A DNA stretch of 64,000 nucleotides from Anaerocolumna sp047777345. GTDB lineage: Bacteria; Bacillota; Clostridia; Lachnospirales; Lachnospiraceae. The translations under genes were made by a program, and so were the position numbers. The notes under the pieces are model-generated. The model ran no database searches. It saw only the letters and a list, made by a program, of their open reading frames with translations, and had not been told where the DNA came from. Numbering within the stretch: position 1 is the first letter of the stretch; every line of letters starts with the position of its first letter. The stretch spans positions 91,217 to 155,216 of the forward strand of contig JBKEEJ010000007.1 in the NCBI GenBank assembly GCA_047777345.1. Direction: 5' to 3'. This document shows, piece after piece, positions 27,371-35,947 of the stretch.

Positions 27371-27399
27371 TTGACAAATCAGGTAAAGTTTGATAAAAT
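27371..27399 (+). promoter_or_regulatory. Sigma-A promoter of the ABC exporter operon
   Basis: Perfect TTGACA (27371-27376), 17-bp spacer, TAAAAT (27394-27399). Transcription would begin near 27406, before a leader peptide and a terminator. Confidence 0.8.
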
Positions 27400-27441
27400 G
27401 ATTCAATCGCATGCATTACCTTTCATTGGAGTTTTCATCTG

Positions 27442-27474
27442 ATGAGAAAAACAACATACGGCAGATTATTTTAA
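27442..27474 (+). CDS. Putative attenuation leader peptide MRKTTYGRLF
   Basis: A 10-codon frame with TTGGAG 10 nt upstream, inside the exporter's 5' leader. It ends 13 nt before a strong terminator. An alternative leader without a ribosome site starts at 27411 and encodes 29 residues, ending inside the first arm of the terminator (TAG 27498-27500). Either would make terminator formation depend on ribosome position. Short leaders of this kind regulate several Firmicute antibiotic-resistance ABC genes (bmrB ahead of bmrCD is the model). Confidence 0.55.
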   Translation: MRKTTYGRLF

Positions 27475-27487
27475 CCATTACTAAATC

Positions 27488-27543
27488 AAAAAACGAGTAG
27501 TGTTTATCACGTATACCCAGTTGATGAGCAATACTCGTTTTTT
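27488..27543 (+). terminator. Attenuator terminator before the ABC exporter
   Basis: AAAAAACGAGTA pairs with TACTCGTTTTTT, with inner pairing of TATCA and TGATGA. The T run ends only ~20 nt before the exporter's start codon, so the hairpin lies in the leader of this operon, not at the end of the preceding gene alone. Confidence 0.8.
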
Positions 27544-27562
27544 ATGGAAAGGACTGACGTAA

Positions 27563-29311
27563 ATGATAAAACAACTAGCAGGCAGTATTCGAGAGTACAA
27601 AAAAGCATCCATCGTAACTCCAATACTGGTAAGTCTGGAAGTAGTAATTGAATGTATCATTCCTTTTATTGTTGCTAATTTGGTCAATAATATTAAGGCT
27701 GGATGCGGATTAAATATTATCATCAACGATGGAATTAAATTAATCATTCTGGCCGCTTTATCATTGACATTTGGTACAGTTGCTGGATCAACCTGTGCTA
27801 CTGCCGCTTGCGGGTTTGCAAAGAATTTAAGAAAGGACATGTTTTATAATATTCAGAACTATTCCTTTGAAAATATTGATAAATTCCTGGCCTCCTCTTT
27901 GATTACCCGTATGACGACCGATGTTACTAATGTACAAAATGCTTATATGATGCTGATTCGAATGGCAATACGAGCTCCATTGATGATAATTTTTGCCTTT
28001 GTTATGGCATTTGTAATGGGTGGGCGTATGGCATGGATTTTACTGGTTGTCGTACCCATTCTTGCTGTTGGACTTGGTATAGTAATTTACAAGACCATGC
28101 CATTATTTAGAAAAGTATTCAAAAAATACGATGCTCTAAACAGTTCTATTCAGGAAAATATTAAAGGAATGCGGGTTGTGAAATCTTTTGTTCGCGAAGA
28201 ATATGAACAAAAGAAATTCGATGCGGCGGCAGAGGATGTACGTGCTGATTTTACAAAAGCAGAACGTATTTTGGCAATTAATGGACCTTTAATGCAGTTT
28301 TGCATGTATGTGGTTATGACATTTGTTCTGTCCGTTGGTTCCTATACGATTATTACAACCCGGGGACTGGATTTTGATATCGGACAGTTTTCTTCTTTGT
28401 TAACTTATAATTTTATGATCCTAAGCAGCCTGATGATGCTTTCCATGGTATTTGTAATGATAACTATGGCCGGGGAATCTGCCAAGCGTATTGTGGAAGT
28501 TATATCTGAAAAAAGTACGTTGACAAATCCTGAAAATCCTGTTTATGAAGTTAAGGACGGTTCCATTTCTTTTGAAAACGTTAGTTTTAAATATTCGAAA
28601 AAGGCAGAAAGAATGGCTTTGTCCAATATTAATTTACAAATAAAATCCGGTGAAACCATTGGAATAATCGGTGGCACAGGTTCTTCAAAGTCAACCCTGA
28701 TTCAGTTAATATCAAGGCTATATGATGCAACCGAAGGAGTGGTAAAAGTTGGCGGAGTGGACGTAAAAGAATATGATTTGGAAGCTCTGCGAAATCAGGT
28801 TGCGGTCGTATTGCAAAAAAACATATTATTTTCCGGTACGATTAAGGATAATCTTCGCTGGGGAAATAAAAATGCTACTGACGAAGAAATGATACATGCA
28901 TGTAAACTTGCATGCGCCGATGAATTTATTCAGCAATTTCCCAAAGGATATGACACTTACATCGAACAGGGAGGAGCCAATGTTTCCGGTGGCCAAAAAC
29001 AGAGGCTTTGTATAGCAAGAGCCCTGTTAAAGAAGCCTAAGATATTAATTCTGGATGATTCTACCAGTGCGGTGGATACCAAAACAGATGCCCGTATTCG
29101 TAAGGCACTAAAAACTTATATGCCGGAAACAACCAAGATTATAATTGCACAAAGAACAGCATCCGTTGAAGACGCAGACAGAATTATAGTAATGGACGGC
29201 GGTACCATTAACGGAATCGGAACCCATGAGCAGTTACTGAAAGAAAACGCAATTTACCGGGAAACATACTATTCACAGAATAAGGCAGGTGATCAAAATG
29301 AATCAAAATAA
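27563..29311 (+). CDS. Heterodimeric ABC exporter subunit, degenerate-site half (BmrC/YheI-like)
   Basis: 582 residues: an N-terminal six-helix exporter domain (~1-310) and a C-terminal ATPase. Walker A reads GGTGSSKST (Ser in place of the usual second Gly), the signature is VSGGQKQR, and Walker B is LILDDSTSAVD, where the catalytic Glu is replaced by Asp. That makes this the non-hydrolysing half of an asymmetric pair. Family knowledge: BmrCD-type exporters expel drugs and related hydrophobic compounds. The start is preceded by GAAAGGA. It is first of two overlapping genes and is behind an attenuator, suggesting induction by translation-blocking drugs (inference). Confidence 0.9.
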   Translation: MIKQLAGSIREYKKASIVTPILVSLEVVIECIIPFIVANLVNNIKAGCGLNIIINDGIKLIILAALSLTFGTVAGSTCATAACGFAKNLRKDMFYNIQNYSFENIDKFLASSLITRMTTDVTNVQNAYMMLIRMAIRAPLMIIFAFVMAFVMGGRMAWILLVVVPILAVGLGIVIYKTMPLFRKVFKKYDALNSSIQENIKGMRVVKSFVREEYEQKKFDAAAEDVRADFTKAERILAINGPLMQFCMYVVMTFVLSVGSYTIITTRGLDFDIGQFSSLLTYNFMILSSLMMLSMVFVMITMAGESAKRIVEVISEKSTLTNPENPVYEVKDGSISFENVSFKYSKKAERMALSNINLQIKSGETIGIIGGTGSSKSTLIQLISRLYDATEGVVKVGGVDVKEYDLEALRNQVAVVLQKNILFSGTIKDNLRWGNKNATDEEMIHACKLACADEFIQQFPKGYDTYIEQGGANVSGGQKQRLCIARALLKKPKILILDDSTSAVDTKTDARIRKALKTYMPETTKIIIAQRTASVEDADRIIVMDGGTINGIGTHEQLLKENAIYRETYYSQNKAGDQNESK

Positions 29312-31193
29312 AGAGCAGAGTAAAAAATCGGTCATCCTTCGCTTGTTTAAAGATATTTGTGAGTTTTATCCGGTAATGTTTCCTGTTGCCATTATCGGTA
29401 TTATATTCACTGCAATTATAGGTTCCATACCTGCTGTATTTATGCAGAATATTATTGCTTTGGTAGAACAGAACTGGAAAACCGGCGATTGGAATATAGT
29501 AGGGAAAAAAATATTAACTCTTGTTGGAATACTGGTATTTTTCTATATTCTATCCCTATTAAGCGGTTTTGGATATAATCAGCTTATGGTAATTATAACC
29601 CAGGGAACGTTAAAAAAGTTTAGAAGCAAAATGTTTGGCAGAATGCAAACTTTGCCAATTAAATATATAGATACCAACAACCACGGAGATATCATGAGTT
29701 TTTATACCAATGATATTGATACATTACGGCAATTGATTTCACAAAGCTTTCCTCAGCTTTTGACTTCCTGTATTACCGTGTTATCAATTTTTTGTATTAT
29801 GGTATATTACTGTGTATGGCTTACCATTGTTGTGTTAATTGGCGTAACCATAATGCTTTATGTTACCAAAAGGGTTGGCGGGGGTTCGGCCAGGTACTTT
29901 ATAAAACAGCAGAAGACCCTTGCTCATCTGGAAGGTTTTACGGAAGAAATGATGAACGGTCAGAAAGTTATCAAAGTATTCTGCCACGAAGAGGAAAGTA
30001 AAGCTGATTTTGATAAGATTAATGAAGCATTATACAATGATTCAAGGACAGCCAATCGTTATGCCAATATTTTAGGGCCAATTTTATTTAATATTGGTAA
30101 TGTACTGTATGTTTTTGTTGCCGTTACCGGTGGCATTTTGTTAGTGGCCGGTGTCCCGAACTTAAGTGTTTCCGGACTTGCTATGGGAATCAGTATTGTT
30201 GTTCCTTTCCTTAATATGACAAAACAGTTTGCCGGTAATATTGGCCAGGTATCCCATCAGGTCAATGCCGTAGTAATGGGAATTGCCGGTGCGAAACGAA
30301 TTTACAATTTAATTGACGAAGAACCGGAACAGGATAACGGATATGTAACTCTTGTAAATGTCCGTGAAGAAAATGGTCAGTTAATCGAGTGTAAGGAAAG
30401 AACCGGAATCTGGGCATGGAAACATCCACATAGCGACGGAACGGTTACCTATACCAAATTAATGGGTGACGTAAGATTATATGATGTGGATTTTGCCTAC
30501 GAACCGGGTAAAACGATTTTGCATGACATAAGTTTGTATGCGAAGCCAGGACAAAAAGTTGCCTTTGTTGGTGCGACAGGTGCCGGTAAGACAACCATTA
30601 CAAATCTTTTGAACCGTTTTTATGATATTGAGGATGGTAAAATCCGTTATGACGGTATTAATATTAACAAAATTAAAAAACCGGACCTTCGTCATGCCAT
30701 AGGCATTGTACTGCAGGATACCAATCTCTTTACCGGTACTGTTATGGAAAATATCCGTTATGGTAAACTGGACGCAACCGATGAAGAATGTATAGCAGCC
30801 GCTAAATTAGCCGGTGCTGATGATTTCATCCGGCGTTTACCCGACGGATACCAGACAATGCTTACCGGAAACGGCGCTAATCTGTCTCAGGGTCAGCGGC
30901 AATTAATCTCCATTGCAAGAGCAGCGGTTGCAGATCCGCCGGTTATGATTCTGGATGAAGCCACATCATCCATTGATACCAGAACGGAAGCCATAGTACA
31001 AAAAGGTATGGATGCTTTGATGGAAGGCAGAACCGTATTTGTAATTGCCCATCGCTTGTCTACTGTTAAAAATTCGGATGTTATTATTGTACTGGATCAC
31101 GGACGTATTATAGAACGTGGCAATCATGAAGAATTAATTGCGAAAAAAGGTCAGTATTATCAGCTATATACCGGTGCATTTGAACTGGAATAA
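29298..31193 (+). CDS. Heterodimeric ABC exporter subunit, active-site half (BmrD/YheH-like)
   Basis: 631 residues from the ATG at 29298 (AGGTGATC upstream; an upstream GTG at 29289 overlaps that site). An exporter transmembrane domain is followed by an extra ~50-residue insert before the ATPase (EENGQLIECKERTGIWAWKHPHSDG), typical of YheH. Walker A GATGAGKTT, signature LSQGQRQL, and Walker B MILDEATSSID with the catalytic Glu intact. It overlaps the first gene by 14 nt, so translation is coupled and equal amounts are made. With its partner it forms one exporter. Confidence 0.9.
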   Translation: MNQNKEQSKKSVILRLFKDICEFYPVMFPVAIIGIIFTAIIGSIPAVFMQNIIALVEQNWKTGDWNIVGKKILTLVGILVFFYILSLLSGFGYNQLMVIITQGTLKKFRSKMFGRMQTLPIKYIDTNNHGDIMSFYTNDIDTLRQLISQSFPQLLTSCITVLSIFCIMVYYCVWLTIVVLIGVTIMLYVTKRVGGGSARYFIKQQKTLAHLEGFTEEMMNGQKVIKVFCHEEESKADFDKINEALYNDSRTANRYANILGPILFNIGNVLYVFVAVTGGILLVAGVPNLSVSGLAMGISIVVPFLNMTKQFAGNIGQVSHQVNAVVMGIAGAKRIYNLIDEEPEQDNGYVTLVNVREENGQLIECKERTGIWAWKHPHSDGTVTYTKLMGDVRLYDVDFAYEPGKTILHDISLYAKPGQKVAFVGATGAGKTTITNLLNRFYDIEDGKIRYDGININKIKKPDLRHAIGIVLQDTNLFTGTVMENIRYGKLDATDEECIAAAKLAGADDFIRRLPDGYQTMLTGNGANLSQGQRQLISIARAAVADPPVMILDEATSSIDTRTEAIVQKGMDALMEGRTVFVIAHRLSTVKNSDVIIVLDHGRIIERGNHEELIAKKGQYYQLYTGAFELE

Positions 31194-31218
31194 GGTTTTT
31201 AAGATAGACAAAATTTAT

Positions 31219-31262
31219 AAAGTGTGCTGCAAGAGTATATATTCTTGAAGCACGCTTTTTTT
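31219..31262 (+). terminator. Terminator of the ABC exporter operon
   Basis: AAGTGTGCTGCAAGA pairs with TCTTGAAGCACGCTT, followed by TTTTTT. Confidence 0.85.
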
Positions 31263-31336
31263 CATTCACAGGAAATTGCAAAACCCTTTCATGCTTATCA
31301 TAATTTGCCCGGTAGAGTAAATATGGCAAAAAAAGA

Positions 31337-31383
31337 CTGATAAACTTATGGCTTTTTATAATTAGCCACGGTTTATCAGCCTG
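31337..31383 (-). terminator. Terminator of the minus-strand surface-protein operon
   Basis: ACTGATAAAC...GTTTATCAG with an inner GGCT/AGCC. Read on the minus strand it is followed by TCTTTTTTTG, downstream of the 31439 stop. Confidence 0.75.
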
Positions 31384-31438
31384 TAAACATGTGCTTATTT
31401 TGTTGGGATACGGTGTCAGCAGCCTGGCAAAAGAACCT

Positions 31439-33406
31439 TTACTGCATGATAAGCGATTCCAGAAATTTTAATATAATCTTTCCGTCCGCAATCGTCTCTT
31501 CGGAAGCAAGAAAATTCTTTCGGAGTAATTCTGATGTGGATACGGATTGTACTTTTGTCTCTCTGATTAATAACTCTTTTGATTTTGTGGTAATATAGTT
31601 TGCATGAAATAATAAGTCTGCCAAATCCGGCAGTTTATGTTCCTGTCTTTCATTCCAGTCCATAGCTTTTACCGATATGGACAGGCCCCTGATCAGGTTA
31701 GCCATATTTCCCTGAATTAAGTGTTTACCGGACAGCCAGGTAAGAAGATTATCACTTTTTGGTACCTGGGCTAACAGGTCCCCATTGACTAAGCCCATGG
31801 CTTTTAAAAACAAATCCAGCCGTAAAACCCCACGGTAGTAAGAATCAAGGAATTGCTTACGTTCGTTGATATCCAGCCGTTCATAAGGCTTTTTTTCTGT
31901 CAAGCCGGAAGACAAATATTTTTCCGTACGCTTATTTTCAGCTTTTTCTATAGATTCTAAGATTTCATTAATGGCAGAGGGTTTGGAGACAACCAGGTGA
32001 ATCTTCCTGCCCAATATTTCCGTTAGGGTTTCTTTAATGCCTTCCCTGGAAACTTCGCTGGAAGCAACTACCAGCAACTTATCAGAAGTTTCTCCTAACG
32101 GAACGGACATTAAGGCTTTGGCCTGATGAACATTTAATTGGTCAAACCACTTAGGATCAATGGATACCGTCTTCGGGTTCAGCTCATAATAATCAATTGC
32201 CAGTTGGGAAGCCAAAGTACTGTAAAGGGTTGTTTCATCCAGAAAACCTAAGGCAATTAAGCTTTCACCAAGGCGGCATCCGATTTTTTTCTGATGATAC
32301 AGGCCGATTTCAAGCTGTTCCGTGTTGATAAGGCCCTTGTTTAAAAGAAGCTTTCCAAGCTGCTGTTTATTGTCAAGAATTGCCCTGGTTCTTTCTATAT
32401 CATAGATATAGGCCATGTCTTCTTCCAGTACATAGTAACGATTGACTTTCCTGTCATAAATAACCCGTTTGTTCAGGTCAATTGCCAGGTCAACTAAGCC
32501 TTCCAGAGATAGAATATGAACACACAGCTGATTTTTTATTTCAACGCTGCCTTCCGTAATCCATTCCTTAAAACGCGAGTGCTCTTTGGCTGTTTTTGGC
32601 TTAGCTGCTTCATTTGCGATAAGCAGAGCAAGCAGAAGAAGTAACAGTATTATATCTGTTAAAAAGGGAATGGGATTTATTTGTATTATTTCCAGAATGG
32701 TTTCTTTTAAGGAAGGGGAGGAAGCTTTTTCTTTAAGAGTGACCTGGGAGGTAATTTCTTCTGTTTTTGGCATAGTAAAGTATGTTGGGAACAGGTTAAT
32801 TGGAAGCGAAAGATCAACTTTTTTATCGACAGATGTACCGTCTGCGGTACCATTTATTGCAACATCCAGGTTTACGACTACCTGAAAACTGCCGCCTTGA
32901 AACAATAGTTCATCCCCGATCCCATTGGCATAATTATATGCGGCGGGAATATCCAAGGAAATGTCTGCCGCCTGAAATAGGGATTGACTATCTGATTCTT
33001 GATTTCCACCTGTTAAAGAAAATTCCACCGGAGTAGATTCATGTATTATATGGCTCCAGTAAATCTGTGAGTTATCGTCAATGGACTGAACCGTAATCCG
33101 GGATATATAAGTTCCTGTAATATGACCGTTAGTCATACCTTCCACTTTAATAACCGGTTTTACTGTTACCCTTGGTGCTGCTGCATAAAAGTAAGCTGCC
33201 ATACCCTGCTCCAAAACAGTACCTTTGGGCCAGACTTTTAAGTCTGTTCCTGATTTAATATGGTAGTCCGGGATTATGCTTAAAGTAACATCTGAAGAAT
33301 TATCTTTTCTGGTATGGGAATTTACACTAAGATAAGTCCATATAATGGAAAAAAATAATCCCACAAAGAGGATGAGAATAAGTGTTTTTCTGTATTGACT
33401 TTTCAT
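31439..33406 (-). CDS. DUF5305-type surface protein fused to a GspE-N/MshEN-like domain
   Basis: 655 residues. An N-terminal membrane segment (LILILFVGLFFSIIWTYLSV) is followed by an extracellular DUF5305-like beta-rich region (~30-235), a second membrane helix (~247-265, DIILLLLLLALLIANEA), and a cytoplasmic part. The latter (~335-480) has the look of the N-terminal domain of type II/IV pilus ATPases: LGKLLLNKGLINTEQLEIGLYHQ and LGESLIALGFLDETTLYSTLASQLAIDY, a domain that binds c-di-GMP in some members. The final ~150 residues contain a similar helical pattern. No ATPase domain follows. It is last in an operon with a signal peptidase and two DUF1102-like proteins. Confidence 0.75.
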   Translation of the reverse strand: MKSQYRKTLILILFVGLFFSIIWTYLSVNSHTRKDNSSDVTLSIIPDYHIKSGTDLKVWPKGTVLEQGMAAYFYAAAPRVTVKPVIKVEGMTNGHITGTYISRITVQSIDDNSQIYWSHIIHESTPVEFSLTGGNQESDSQSLFQAADISLDIPAAYNYANGIGDELLFQGGSFQVVVNLDVAINGTADGTSVDKKVDLSLPINLFPTYFTMPKTEEITSQVTLKEKASSPSLKETILEIIQINPIPFLTDIILLLLLLALLIANEAAKPKTAKEHSRFKEWITEGSVEIKNQLCVHILSLEGLVDLAIDLNKRVIYDRKVNRYYVLEEDMAYIYDIERTRAILDNKQQLGKLLLNKGLINTEQLEIGLYHQKKIGCRLGESLIALGFLDETTLYSTLASQLAIDYYELNPKTVSIDPKWFDQLNVHQAKALMSVPLGETSDKLLVVASSEVSREGIKETLTEILGRKIHLVVSKPSAINEILESIEKAENKRTEKYLSSGLTEKKPYERLDINERKQFLDSYYRGVLRLDLFLKAMGLVNGDLLAQVPKSDNLLTWLSGKHLIQGNMANLIRGLSISVKAMDWNERQEHKLPDLADLLFHANYITTKSKELLIRETKVQSVSTSELLRKNFLASEETIADGKIILKFLESLIMQ

Positions 33407-33485
33407 TAAGGATTCACCTGAACTTTCCTGTTATAAGCCTGCATCTGACTGGTGACAAAACTCATTGTGCAGGTATTTTGTATAA

Positions 33486-34007
33486 CTAGTAGCAAATTAC
33501 ACCCCGGGGTATATCTTTGCTGTTTTGTAAAACCATGGAGTAGGTACCATCCGTATTGGTTGCTGTAAATTGAAACGAGGAGTAAATGCCGGTAATATTA
33601 TTTACCAGAAAAGCAGAAACATTTACAGTTTCTTTTGGATCCAAGGATATGGAAATCTGTTTGGTTGGTGTAGCCCCAAAGTGGAAAATCATTTCCTTTG
33701 TTCCAATTTTTATTTTAAAAGTACTTCCTGCATTTAACAGGTTAAACTGGGGTGTTACGGCCACTGTCAAATTCATTTTCTCCATGGTATTATTGGTTAT
33801 GGTGCCAAATTCCGTATATTTATTGTTCATATTATAATAATTATTGTGAAAACCATTTAGCTTTAGTATTCCCTCATCATCTCCGGCAATTCTTGCAATG
33901 GCATTTCTTTCTAATTTCCCTGAACTAAGGGCACCGCCAAATGGCATGGAAAGAATGGCAAACAATATGCTTAATGTAAAAAACAAAACAGAGACTTTCC
34001 TTCTCAT
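33486..34007 (-). CDS. Secreted DUF1102/TasA-like protein 2
   Basis: 173 residues with a signal peptide (VSVLFFTLSILFAILSMPFGGAL). After it comes ERNAIARIAGDDEGILKLNG, the pattern seen after the signal peptide of DUF1102 proteins, and then a beta-rich body (FGTITNNTMEKMNLTVAVTP). One C-terminal cysteine precedes the final Tyr. Its ATG overlaps the stop of the signal-peptidase gene, so the two are coupled. I infer that it is a fibre or coat component processed by the adjacent peptidase; sequence alone does not prove this. Confidence 0.72.
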   Translation of the reverse strand: MRRKVSVLFFTLSILFAILSMPFGGALSSGKLERNAIARIAGDDEGILKLNGFHNNYYNMNNKYTEFGTITNNTMEKMNLTVAVTPQFNLLNAGSTFKIKIGTKEMIFHFGATPTKQISISLDPKETVNVSAFLVNNITGIYSSFQFTATNTDGTYSMVLQNSKDIPRGVICY

Positions 34008-35107
34008 AATCTTTTCCCTTCTTTGAATAACCTGGCTCTGGTTCGTTTTATACGGCGCTTTAGGAGCTTATCCTTCATGGATTTTAAGGGTATCCAATCT
34101 TCCAAACCATGCACATGACTTAACAGCAGAAATAGTAAGCGAACCCAAAAAGCCATAGCCATGCCGGTTGCAAGATTGGCAAAAAACGGACTTATATTGT
34201 GTAACCAAAGAATCCATGTTCTGGGTAACAAAACAGGGTAATGATAATGTTGAACATATCCCTGGTATCGACCGGTAGAATATTGGGGTTTTACATTCAT
34301 AAGAACCGTACCGCCAGATCTTATCCAAAGGTAGTCGGGAGCTTCGTTAACACTTAAAGGCTCAATTCCCGATACTATTATCCAGACAGGAAAAATGCCT
34401 TTATTCTTAATATTTATAACCAGCTGATCCTCTTTGCCAACCTGAATATGATCTCCCTGGCTGCCCGGATATTTGCTGACTAAGTATTCAATCTGGGAAA
34501 CCTGAGAACCAAGATAAATACTGATAATGACAGTGCAGGCAGAGACTATGATGAGGGCTTTATATACATGCCGCAGCCGCCAGCGGTTTCGGGATTTTCG
34601 CTTTTTCTTTTGCTTTCTGTCCAAAATGGCAGTTATAACCCCAAGTATCAGAAACAGAAAAGATAAAGTCTTTGTCGCATTTCCCAGCCTGGACTCCATA
34701 TAGGACGATACCTTGCCAAGTCCCGGAATAATCAGAGGTACGTCGTTTATGGTAACAACTTTACCAATAATCCGGTCAGGGGTAACTTCCGGTTCTTCAC
34801 TCTCCTGATCTTCATATGGGGAATTATCCCCTTTTGTAATGTAGCCCTTTTCCCCTTTGGCAATAATACGGTGCGTAATATAAGGGGCCTTTAGAATTAC
34901 TGGCCGGTACATGATAATATCTCCTACATCGGGGTTTTTTACAGGCCAGACCAAAAAGGCGTCGTTTACCTTGATTAAAGGTGACATGCTGTTAGAATAT
35001 ACATATGTTAAAACAGGAGCACCTTTCGTTTGAACGTTGGCGTATATAATGCCCATTACGATAACAAAACTGATAAGTGCTCCGTAAATATATTTTTTCC
35101 TTGTCAT
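34004..35107 (-). CDS. ER/archaeal-type (SipW-like) signal peptidase I with membrane tail
   Basis: 367 residues. The S26B landmarks are SNSMSPLIKVNDAFLVW (catalytic Ser), VGDIIMYR, APYITHRII with His in place of the bacterial Lys, and TKGDNSPYED. This is the SipW/ER/archaeal class, which uses a Ser-His pair. Beyond the usual ~180 residues, a second half carries two membrane segments and an extracellular beta domain (SQIEYLVSKYPGSQGDHIQ). In Bacillus, SipW processes TasA and TapA; the neighbouring DUF1102-like proteins are the natural substrates here (inference). Four-base overlap with the next gene. Confidence 0.88.
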   Translation of the reverse strand: MTRKKYIYGALISFVIVMGIIYANVQTKGAPVLTYVYSNSMSPLIKVNDAFLVWPVKNPDVGDIIMYRPVILKAPYITHRIIAKGEKGYITKGDNSPYEDQESEEPEVTPDRIIGKVVTINDVPLIIPGLGKVSSYMESRLGNATKTLSFLFLILGVITAILDRKQKKKRKSRNRWRLRHVYKALIIVSACTVIISIYLGSQVSQIEYLVSKYPGSQGDHIQVGKEDQLVINIKNKGIFPVWIIVSGIEPLSVNEAPDYLWIRSGGTVLMNVKPQYSTGRYQGYVQHYHYPVLLPRTWILWLHNISPFFANLATGMAMAFWVRLLFLLLSHVHGLEDWIPLKSMKDKLLKRRIKRTRARLFKEGKRL

Positions 35108-35164
35108 TTACTAAATACCTTATAAAAATTTTATAAGAGGAATCGTTCTTTTTTTAAAAATTTC

Positions 35165-35671
35165 TTATTTTCCATCTACATGCAGTACCGCGCTTAAGGA
35201 TTGTGCTGCCTTTTGTCCGTTGGTATTAATAGTAAAATAAAACTCACTGGAAGAACCAACATCGATAGTAGTATTTGAATTATTGGCAGGTATAAGGGAT
35301 ATGGCATTATTATCCCCAGCATTGGTCATAGATACACTGACGGGTATATCAGAGTTATTTGTAATTTTTACAACACCGTCTGAAGCGGATCCGATGGTAA
35401 AGAAGGCATCCGTATTAAAGCCGCTGTTAGAACTGTTGTTAATGGCTTCGTTTAAATTCAGGGAAACCTTACCGTCTTCGTCTGTTTTTACCAGACCCGG
35501 ATAATTGCTTGTGTTAGTTATCTGAATGGCAACATTTTCATCTGTGTCAACCAGTATTTTTCCTGCCTGGACAGTACGGTCAAAGGATAAGGAAGAAAGG
35601 GCAGCAGATCCGGCAGCAGTAATAATAAGTGCCCCAAGGATTAATAAAGAACCAATTTTTAATTTTTTCAT
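35165..35671 (-). CDS. Secreted DUF1102/TasA-like protein 1
   Basis: 168 residues. Signal peptide MKKLKIGSLLILGALIITAAGSAA, then LSFDRTVQAGKILVDTDENVAIQI, matching the DRTVxVxVxxDxxAxL pattern of DUF1102. The rest is a beta sandwich rich in Asn and Ser. No cysteine. GGAGG precedes the ATG, and it is the first gene of the operon, so it is likely the most abundant product. DUF1102 proteins are best known from archaea, and the family resembles TasA/camelysin, which form extracellular fibres in Bacillus. Confidence 0.75.
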   Translation of the reverse strand: MKKLKIGSLLILGALIITAAGSAALSSLSFDRTVQAGKILVDTDENVAIQITNTSNYPGLVKTDEDGKVSLNLNEAINNSSNSGFNTDAFFTIGSASDGVVKITNNSDIPVSVSMTNAGDNNAISLIPANNSNTTIDVGSSSEFYFTINTNGQKAAQSLSAVLHVDGK

Positions 35672-35871
35672 TTAAACCTCCATAGATGATGTGTTTATAT
35701 TATGTAATATGTAACGCTTAAAATTACGATTTGGTAAAATTTAAGTATGTTACTGCCTTAACGGATTTATTCTACAGTATAAGAGACGCTTAAAACAATG
35801 CAAAATTGTTGCCAATAAAGTAAGTTATTACCTTCAGATGAAACATTCAAATTTTAAATCCGTAAAATTCA

Positions 35872-35900
35872 TTGTATTTCAAAGTATAAAAGTCTATAAT
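35872..35900 (+). promoter_or_regulatory. Sigma-A promoter of the glycerophosphodiesterase gene
   Basis: TTGTAT (35872-35877), 17-bp spacer, perfect TATAAT (35895-35900), about 40 nt before the start codon. Confidence 0.7.
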
Positions 35901-35947
35901 AAAGGAAAAAAGAGGTTGTATACCACTAATCAGAAAGGAAAAGGAAA

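Noticed and set aside
27563..29311. Walker A and Walker B changes as signs of a broken ABC gene
   Set aside because: Such a degenerate half is normal in heterodimeric BmrCD-type exporters; the partner is canonical.
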